NCBI GenBank assembly: GCA_012184525.1
Contig: WOFQ01000033.1
Span: 186,001 to 250,000, forward strand
Reading direction: 5' to 3'
From: Xenoacremonium recifei
Lineage: Eukaryota > Ascomycota > Sordariomycetes > Hypocreales > Nectriaceae
DNA length: 64,000 nucleotides
Part shown: piece after piece, positions 56,614 through 64,000 of the stretch
Layout of the letters: each line of letters begins with the position of its first letter
Position numbering within the stretch: position 1 is the first letter of the stretch
Program-made: the position numbers and the translations under genes
The notes under the pieces: generated by a model
Databases searched by the model: none
The model's input: the letters and a program-made list of their open reading frames with translations, nothing else
Told to the model about the DNA's origin: nothing

Positions 56614-57638
56614 CTAGTAGATCACCATGTCTTCATCTGCTTCCTCAAGGACATCGGCTGATTCATCGTGATGGTTGTGGTGACTGCTGTGCTGATGGTG
56701 CTGTTCCTTCTCCAAATGCTGTTCTTGCCGATCTGGTCCATTTGCACTCTCTGCCGCTTTGTTCACAGACGCTCTTCGGGGCGGTACGGCCTCCACCGGC
56801 TCGTTCGACGAAATTACCCTCTTAGGTTGACCGTATTCTTTGATGTGCCTCTCCTTTCGAATTTTGAATGCCTCCGACTCTTCCTCTATTGCTTCTTTTG
56901 CATCCTTAATCTGGTCGTCGATCTCGTCTTGTTGGTCGGCAGTCAGCTTGTAAGGCAAATAGTACTGGAGAGCGCATTAGTTATCATCCAATATTCAAAT
57001 ATTAGAAGAAGCTCACAATGTGAGGTTTTGCCCGTGTCCTCAAATAGCCCGCTAATGCCAGCTTTTTGGATTGTTTGTTTCGCATCTGGCCTCCCATATT
57101 AGCGGCAGCCCATGTCGTCGCAATCAGGGGTAACTCACTACTTCTTCATCGAACACAATCTGCTCGGTCATGCGTATTTCTCGCTTCCGCTCTCGCTTCT
57201 CTGCCCTCTTTTGTTCATCCTCTTCACTCTGTTTCTGTAGCCGTTCCTGTTGCCTCCGTTCAATCTCCAACCGCCGCTTATGCTGTGTATTGCTCCCCGT
57301 CTGGCTGAGAGTGCTCAGCAGCCCCCCGAAAAGGCGCTTTCCCCGTTTCTTCTCCTCTGTAGTAGCCGTCCGGTTGCGGTCTGGACCCAGGCTCGGGGGT
57401 TCTCGATGCGAGGCCGAGGAGCGCCGTCGAGATTGGTCATCTTGTCGGAAACGCTTCGGGGAGCCTTCACCTTCGCCTTCATCCACAGATGCTTTGCGCT
57501 TGAGGGATTCGATGTCTTTCGGGGGGGTTTCGGCTCTGATAGTCACGTCGTCGTGTGCCCCAGACCTGCAAGGCGGTTAGCGATTGCCATAGCTCTACGG
57601 GTGCCCTGCATAGGTGCCTACTCTTCGACGGTCGCCAT
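56614..57638 (-). CDS. Pinin/SDK/MemA-domain protein
   Basis: Four exons: 57638-57622, 57565-57139, 57085-57017 and 56964-56614, giving 287 residues. The first exon codes only MATVE plus two bases; each join keeps the frame. The pinin domain runs from about 80 to 220: RGKRLFGGLLSTLSQTG, then a long charged helix (RRLEIERRQQERLQKQ, RAEKRERKREIRMTEQIVFD), the junction MRNKQSKKLALAGYLRTRAK, and PHIYYLPYKLTADQQDEIDD. The C-terminus is Ser/His/Glu-rich with an HHQHSSHHNHH run. Animal pinin is a nuclear-speckle protein linked to splicing and the exon junction complex; a similar nuclear role is inferred. It diverges from RDS3 with 406 bp between start codons. Confidence 0.88.
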
Positions 57639-58044
57639 GATGAAGACTCGGAACCTGCTACCTCAACGGCAGCATTTCGCTCGATCCCTTCAAAAGAAGC
57701 CCCTCTCGCGACTCCGACAATGCGCCAGATGATATTGCAAAGATGCAGGAAACCCGAGCGCACGAAAGCGACTCTTCGAGGCTGAGAGCTTGGAGGCTTG
57801 ATTGCCAGTGGATGCCGGGAGCAGCTGCGAATGCGGCCTTGAGTGGCTCCAGCCACAGTTCCCCCACCTCGGCTTGCCCAAAGAGCGGCTGGGTGATTGG
57901 TCAGCCGAGGCAAACCACCCCGAACGTGCTCGAACGCCACGGCAAGGCTGAGATGGAAATATTGAGAACAGGCGTGCGACTCCAGCCCGCTTCACTCCCT
58001 TACCTTTCACCTTCACCACCACATACTTCCTCACAGCGCCCACT
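57639..58044. promoter_or_regulatory. Divergent pinin-like/RDS3 promoter
   Basis: 406 bp between two outward-facing start codons; both genes encode splicing-linked factors. No specific binding site is identified. Confidence 0.6.
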
Positions 58045-58482
58045 ATGTCGCGTCATCATCCGTAAGTCTATTTTATCTATCTTTGCTCTTGCACATAAGA
58101 CTAACTGGTGCAGCGATCTCGTCATGTGCCGCAAGCAGGCCGGCATCGCCATCGGCCGCCTCTGCGACAAGTGCGACGGCAAGTGTCCCGTCTGCGACTC
58201 GTACGTGCGTCCAACCACGCTCGTGCGCATCTGCGACGAGTGCAGCTTCGGCAACTACCAGAACAAGTGTGTCGTGTGCGGCGGCGAGGGCATCTCGGAC
58301 GCCTTCTACTGCTTTGAGTGTACGCGCCTAGAGAAGGACCGCGACGGGTGTCCCAAGATTATAAATCTAGGAAGTTCGAGGACAGACGTGCGTTTTAACC
58401 CCTCCTACAATTTTACTGATGGATTACTAACTGTGTGCAGTTATTTTACCAAAAGAAAACAAATCGGAATGCAGGGTATTAA
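58045..58482 (+). CDS. RDS3: Rds3/PHF5A, SF3b spliceosome subunit
   Basis: Three exons, 58045-58061, 58114-58387 and 58441-58482, give 110 residues. The 17-nt first exon MSRHHP and both joins (HP-DLVMC, RTD-LFYQKKTN) match the nearly invariant PHF5-like family. Twelve cysteines are visible in C-x2-C pairs (CDKC, CPVC, CDEC, CVVC, CFEC) forming the zinc knot. Length equals the family norm (107-111). The protein is a core SF3b component that helps U2 snRNP recognise the branch site. Convergent with the PEX26-like gene downstream. Confidence 0.97.
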
Positions 58483-58786
58483 CCCCGGTGTGCCCTGGGT
58501 TGGGCATTGCTTGGTTTCATGGAGGCAAAGGATTTTTGATACCATTTGTACGATAGACAGGCGTTCAAGGCGCTTCTAGAAACTAAAAATGATCATGTCA
58601 AAACTCAAAAGAGAGCAAGTCCATTGTTGTCGCGGAAATAGAGAGCCTGGAATCTGATCACAGCTTCTACTTCGTTCCATTTTTTATGGATGTTGAATAA
58701 TATGATTAAAATATAAGATGATAGACCCAGTACCAACGCCTCATGATGCATACAAACAAAGGGAACTATAGTACAAGAAAAGAGGA
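58483..58786. other. Convergent intergenic region RDS3/PEX26-like
   Basis: 304 bp holding two 3' UTRs, AT-rich; nothing else seen. Confidence 0.6.
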
Positions 58787-60322
58787 TCAGATATAGCTGA
58801 CTTTCACGCCCATGCCCGCAGTAGCTTTGAGCTTCGTCCACGACGCAGCCAGCGCCCGCTGAACCCGTTCGCGGATCCCCTTGTGGCCGAACATGAGAAT
58901 GAAACCAATGATAAACGCCAATAACCGGACCAGCAGCATGGGGTTGGCATTGAGCGAGGAGCCCAGATTGTCGATGATGCTGCGCAAGTTCGTCACGAGC
59001 ATCGACGCTCGCGACGTCAGCGTCGTCGGGCGTGCGACGGCCTTTCCATTCGGTCTTGGAGCTGCAGAGGAAGCTTTGGACTGCCGTGACCCGTTGGATT
59101 GCGTCCGGGCATGCCGGATACTGCTCCGATGTGAGCCGGCGTGGCTCGGTGTCTCCTCGATGCCGTAGTCGATCTCGCTGCCCTCCCTCCTTGCGCGCTC
59201 CTCCTCTATCCTGCGGCGCTCGCGCTCCTCGTTCTCGGCACGCAGCCGCTTGGCCTCTTCAATTTCCCTCCGCAGCTGGTCCTCCTGCTTCTGGCGGCGC
59301 TCGTTCTCCAGGCGCTCCTGTTCCTGCTGCTCCTCTTGGAGGCTCTGCAGGGCCTGCAGGAAGGCCTCGCGACGCTCCTCGTCCAGCACGGAGCTGACGC
59401 TGATGAATTCGCGGGCGTAGTCCCACTCGTTGTTGCGCAGCAGGACGTGCAGCGTGTACAGCTCGAGGATCTTGACGCGGGCGTTGAGGTCGCGCGGGGT
59501 GTTGGCGCCGCTTGTTCCCTTGGCCGGCGAGCGGTAGCGATTCGACATCCGCCTGTTGGTGTCGTGGCCGGGCGATGACTCGGCGAGGCGGCCTGCGAGG
59601 TCGAGGTTCGGGGTGTTGGAGGCGGCGAGATACGCCTCGAGGCGCTTCTGGTTGAGCGTCTGGTCGCGGGCGTGGGCCAACAACAATGTTGCGCTGGTGT
59701 CTCACAGGTCAGCGATCAATCAATCATCAACACCAACAGCATACCGTGGCGGAGGCCTGAATCACATTCCAGTCCCACCCAGCCCAGTCAGGCCAAGCCC
59801 AGGCTCAACCCCAGCCAAAGGAGACACTTACAGGTTGATGACCACGTCCGAATCAACGTCACCCTCGACGCCGTGGTAGCCATTCCGGATAACCTCTTCC
59901 CAGACCTCGCCCTCGCGCACCTTGTTGCAGAGGGCGCGCCACTCCTGGCTGCCAAAGGCGTCCTTGCCCTCGTCGGGCTCCAGCTCGAGAATGGCATTGA
60001 GGATGGTCAGGTACAGGCTCCAGACCTTGACCCGGGTGCCTCTCGACGCCCGCGCAACAGGTGCCGGCTCGCCATCGGCCACAGGCTCCGGCGGCGTGAT
60101 CAAGGGCAGCAGCGTCGTCAGGGCCTCAGGCAGGCGGCGTGTCAGGAACAGAGTCGAGGCCTGGCGGTAGGTCTTGGAGATCTGCGAAGGATGCCGCGAC
60201 GCGGTGGAGGACGAGAGTGACGATATGGACGAGGCGAGGATGTTGTGGGAGAAGCCGACAGAGGCGGTCGACATGGTGGCCGTGGGGCTCGAGGCCATGA
60301 AGGAGGAGCCGTTGGTAGACAT
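58787..60322 (-). CDS. PEX26: Probable peroxin 26 (tail-anchored Pex1/Pex6 receptor)
   Basis: Two exons, 60322-59832 and 59693-58787, give 465 residues; the 138-nt intron splits a Leu codon in VVIN-L-ATLLLAHARDQ. The N-terminal 170 residues are helical (YRQASTLFLTRRLPEALTTL, EWRALCNKVREGEVWEEVIR). The middle has KILELYTLHVLLRNNEWDYA and a long coiled coil rich in Glu, Arg and Gln (about 250-310). Near the end is one membrane segment (MLLVRLLAFIIGFILMFG, about 420-440) followed by a short basic tail, as in tail-anchored peroxisomal proteins. This layout agrees with fungal Pex26, which recruits the Pex1/Pex6 ATPase for receptor recycling. The name rests on remembered family wording and topology, not an alignment. 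Confidence 0.62.
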
Positions 60323-61440
60323 TCTGGTCTATGCTATAGCCCTGTGCTGGCTGTTAAGGATGAAGACGTCGGGGAGAGCTGGAGCTGCTGCAGCTGCTGA
60401 GGCGGAGAGGTCAACGGAGGCGGACAGCATGAGTGAAGCTCTCTCCAGTTATTGACGGTGGCTGTCCGTCTGACTGTCTGTCTGAGATGGACCGCCGAAC
60501 AGACAATGGATTGTGACAAGGGCGAGGATAAATCACAGACGGGCGCTCTTCCTCCCCGGACAGGAGATTTGCGGGAGCAGAGCACGCACGCGTCGGCGAG
60601 AATTCCTGGGAGAAGCCCGTGACATGTGGTTCCGGAGCCATCAACATACCAGCACCAGCAGCAGGCGCCACTCTTTTTTTCCGCTCGTCGGCCTCGCTAG
60701 CATTTGACCTCGGCAGCCTTTCTTCGCTGCTGTTTTGGGGGCTTGGCCGGCCGAGGCCAGCCGGGGCGCGGGGATGCTTAGCGTGATGATGGGCAGTGAT
60801 AGCCACTACTCCTGCTTGCTCCCAGTCTCTGTGATAGCACATGTACCCCCCTAACCTCCGCCATCCGTGCGCCCTCCGTCAGCTCGATCCTCAGCTTCGG
60901 GCGACTGACATTCACGGAGATGCAGACCCAGCTTAGAAGCTGTGTTATGCATTGGCACCGATCAGATGCGCCTGCCCCTTGCATGCCGGCGCATCTTCAT
61001 TTCCTCCGCAGCTGCAGGTTCCTTGGTCCAATTTCAACACCACCAACTACGAGCATCACAAGAATCCTGGTTCAGAACCACCTTCCAGATTTGACCCGAT
61101 CACGAGGAGAGAACTATCATAACACACTTGCGAAATTGTCGCTATAACTCTTCCGGCCTCAGAGAGCTATCGATATGGCTATGGGTCTTCGACTTATACC
61201 ATCCGTCTGAGACGTACGATGAACACATAAAAAGCAACGAGTGTCAATTTGAACTGGCAAAAAGTAAATACACAGCTCCAGTCAAGCCCAAGGTAAATGA
61301 TCAGTCAGTAAGTATCGTCTAATTTGTTTGTTTATGGTATCTTTAGCCCCAGCCCGATCAGCTCCGAAACGCCTCTAGACCACGACAATATACAATTCCA
61401 GTGAAGGACTCCCCATATCCAAGGCTTCGGTCCGCTTGTC
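60323..61440. other. Intergenic region PEX26-like promoter / haspin 3' flank
   Basis: 1.1 kb. The 500 bp next to 60323 hold the promoter of the PEX26-like gene; the rest includes the haspin 3' UTR. No supported gene. Confidence 0.5.
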
Positions 61441-63104
61441 TCACGTCCGCCTGCTGCGCGTGGATCGTCGCCCGGGCGTCTCCGCCTCGGCTTCTTCCCG
61501 AGGGATGATGATGCTGTCCTCGCGCTCCAGCATCGACTCCCCTTGGCCTGCCAATTGCTCTTGGGTCAGCCAGCCAGACTCAACCGCGAAACAGACAATA
61601 TCTGCTGCACATCCGAAGCTGGGCATGCCTTCTTCAGCATCGGGATTGAGATACGCCCACATTTCTTCCGTCTCCTTCTTGAACCGCTTGAGTTCTGCCT
61701 TCGGTCCGACGAAGTTGTCCGTCAGGTACTCGTAAAGATATGCCAGCCATAGGACGTTGGAATAGGGCGCATATGCATCCCAAGACAGAGGGCCGTCGAT
61801 CCCTATTGCATACGGCGTGTTGTGAGCCTCAAGCGGTAAAAAGTTCCTGTCGGCTCGCAACATGAATGATCGCATCTGGCGGTAGACTTTGCACTGCGAG
61901 GCGTGCGTGCTGGTAAAGAGGCTGAGGTCTCTCTCCAAGTCAAAAGCCACAGGCTTCGCATCTTCCACAGAAAGATCTTCCGCCCGGGAGAGTCCATAAT
62001 CGAGGATTGTGATATCCAGACCAGAGTATCCAAAGAACCCTTGTGCTCCATCTTTCCTTTCGGTAGGCGGTTTGACCTGTTTAATACAGAGGTTTCCTTC
62101 ATGAAGATCGCGGTGCTATTAGTCTCTTGTTAGCCACAGTCTTTGCTTGTCTGTAGGGGCGGGATACAAACCTCGAACATGGCAAGATCCTCCGCCCGAG
62201 CCAAAGCAATCGCCTCCAGGAAGAAAATATCCCATAGCTGGCTCTCGCTGTTCAGCTCCCAGTCCTCCAACGCAGTGCCAGCATCGCCCAGCTCCACCAC
62301 GAGGAACCGCGTCCCATCCAGGTATCGACTTGGTGACGGGTAGAACTGAGCCCGATCGGGATCCTGTCTCTTCATGCGCTTCTGGAACGCCTGGTGTGTC
62401 TCCAGCAGTTGCCTTGTTGCTTTGCCCTGGACAATGTACCGCTCTTTGTACACCACAAACCCGGGGATGTCCGCCAACCATTCGGAAATCTGTAATTCGC
62501 CTTTAACATCGTCCTCGGAGTGAGGTTCCTCATCAACCAGGCCGCATCGTATTTGCGTCTTGGTCTGCGGCTTAATTGGTGAGGGCAACCGTATCACCTT
62601 GATGATGCTAGTCCCGCGGTCGTTGGTAACTCGGTAAACTTCGGCGTATGACGCTTCAGCAATCTTTATAATGCGGTCACCCGGAGGACAGACATCATCC
62701 CATGTGAGAATCCGCAATGATGTCTCTGAGCTGAGTTCCTCTGGTGATGGTTCCTGGCTGGATTCTGATTGTGGTTGTGACCCGATTTTCAGGTCCTCGA
62801 CATGCGGCAAGGCTTCATCGATAGGCGCTTCTGACGTGGCAATCTCCTCTGTACCAGCAACTTGTTCCAAATCCTCCAGCGAGAGCGGTGTCTTCGCTTT
62901 TCTTCTGGGAGATCTCCTGATCTCGGAATTCTCCTGGATTTGAATGGTCGAGATTTTCTTGGTGAGATATGTCAGGTCATCGTCGAGGGTCACCGGCTGG
63001 GGTGGATTGCGAATTGGGCTCTGAGGCAGCTCGGCAAACAAGCGTTCGGCTTTTGTACGTTTCGAACGCTTTCCATATTGACGGGCAGCAGCTGTTCGCG
63101 CCAT
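61441..63104 (-). CDS. Haspin-family protein kinase
   Basis: Two exons, 63104-62172 and 62115-61441, give 535 residues; the 56-nt intron lies exactly before the catalytic loop. The N-terminal 130 residues are basic then acidic and disordered (RQYGKRSKRTKAERLF). The kinase fold starts near 145: glycine-loop equivalent IIKIAEASYAEVYRV, lysine strand SIIKVIRL, a haspin-type insert, FLVVELGDAGTALEDWE hinge, catalytic loop HRDLHEGNLCI directly after the splice, and ILDYGLSRAED in place of DFG, as haspins deviate there. The C-lobe YSNVLWLAYLYEYL is also characteristic. Haspin phosphorylates histone H3 Thr3 at centromeres to recruit the chromosomal passenger complex. The C-terminus is Arg/Ser-rich. 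Confidence 0.93.
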
Positions 63105-64000
63105 CTTTGGGTCGATTTCATGTTAATTTTGGGGTTTCGGTTCATGATGTGCATGAGAGTCGCTTCTTGAGCCGCAATTGTGTATGGTCGTTGGCGGGGC
63201 AACAGACCCCAGTACCATGACGATGGAATCAATGACTGTGGCTCCTGTACTTAAGGTTAGGAACACTTCTAGAATCCTATTCTCTTCGCGGTTTATGGTA
63301 ATCGAAAGACATGTGTATTATGAAACTGTGCGTTTATGCGTTATTGCAGATGATGACTGGAGTGACTCTTCTCATGGAATCATGACTACCTGGGGACATG
63401 CAAGTCTACCGACTCTGGCCACGAGTACCAACCAGATACTGTTACAAATAGTACTGAATTAGAACTAAAAAAAAAAAAAACTTCCCTATGCCTTCGAATA
63501 TAGAATGGTCCTGTGCCAGGTCGCTTTTTTATGTACGCATCGCACGACAAAGGCTCCTAAGCTACCGACCTGGATTTGTATAGGGTAGCACAGGCGATGA
63601 GGCCATGACGGAGCATAGCAGATGAAGAACCGCCCCTGAGTGCTCATAAGATTTGACATATTCATGATGCATGATTTATCTGCCAACTATGTTCGCATGT
63701 CTCCTTTCGAGCTCATGAATGCATCTGGGCTTCCAATTGACTCCCATGAGCGCAAACTGCGATGAATGTAAATACAGGCTACCTGAATATTTGTCCTCTT
63801 TTCGGGATACACCCATGTGTCCCTCTGAGGAAAGAATAGAAGCGACCTCACCTTTCGGTCAATGCCAATCAGAAGGACCGACCATATGAGACACCCCATG
63901 TGCGAATTTCATACATATATCGATCGATCTCATAAAATCTTCACCAATCTGCTCTTTCCCAATCCAGGCGCATGCAGCTGCCCCAGATTGTCGGGCTTTC
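63105..64000. other. Upstream region of haspin to window end
   Basis: About 900 bp with the haspin promoter and an A-tract at 63467-63480. A 70-codon minus-strand ATG frame (63899-63687) has no recognisable similarity and is not called. Confidence 0.45.

Noticed and set aside
63687..63899. 70-codon minus-strand frame near the window end
   Set aside because: No similarity or splice support. Could only be judged with sequence beyond the window.

Overview
This window is nuclear DNA of a filamentous ascomycete (Pezizomycotina, most likely a Sordariomycete; I cannot name the genus). The evidence is compact genes with mostly 45-60 nt introns (GTAAGT/GTGAGT-type donors, CTRAC-like branch sites, CAG/TAG acceptors), CT-rich leaders, long intergenic spaces, and a set of conserved fungal housekeeping proteins. 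There are no operons. Gene models were built by hand from open frames plus splice signals; every spliced model closes in frame. No rRNA, tRNA or CRISPR could be supported.

Layout: (1) 1-12.2 kb: an FLC/TRP-like membrane protein converges on VPS9; then a DUF4291 protein, an ENT nucleoside transporter and, tail-to-tail with it, inositol-pentakisphosphate 2-kinase (IPK1). (2) 12.2-18 kb: a long gene-poor stretch leading into MDM34 (ERMES), which has a long AUG-poor leader and a 476-nt first intron. (3) 18-25 kb: AT-rich accessory DNA with decayed gene remnants carrying C-to-T type stops, a diverged tandem duplication and one intact orphan gene with GTQP repeats. (4) 25.5-31.3 kb: dense housekeeping block: YAF9 and COQ11 diverge from a promoter that holds a 243-bp terminal-inverted-repeat element; COQ11 converges on SYF2; SYF2 diverges from an uncharacterised, probably mitochondrial protein. 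(5) 32.8-35 kb: a Kelch-repeat type I membrane protein. (6) 35-43 kb: about 5 kb with no recognisable gene, then a roughly 2-kb region almost free of ATG that looks like the leader of an Ecl1-type life-span regulatory factor. (7) 43-48.7 kb: a broken MFS sugar-transporter pseudogene, a small lactonase relic and an intact seven-exon SMP-30/gluconolactonase-like gene. (8) 49-63.1 kb: the DRS2-type flippase, an epoxide-hydrolase-like alpha/beta hydrolase, a pinin-domain protein diverging from RDS3, a probable PEX26, and haspin kinase.

Functional themes: membrane traffic and lipid asymmetry (VPS9, DRS2, FLC), organelle contact and biogenesis (MDM34, COQ11, probable PEX26), chromatin and mitosis (YAF9, haspin), inositol phosphate signalling (IPK1), and three splicing-linked factors (SYF2, RDS3, pinin-like). 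Genes next to each other are mostly unrelated. I see no secondary-metabolite cluster or giant mobile element, and nothing I would call a new multi-gene system. The most unusual signals are the strand-specific ATG depletion upstream of the Ecl1-like gene, the inverted-repeat element in the YAF9/COQ11 promoter, and the decayed genes at 19-22 kb and 45-46 kb.
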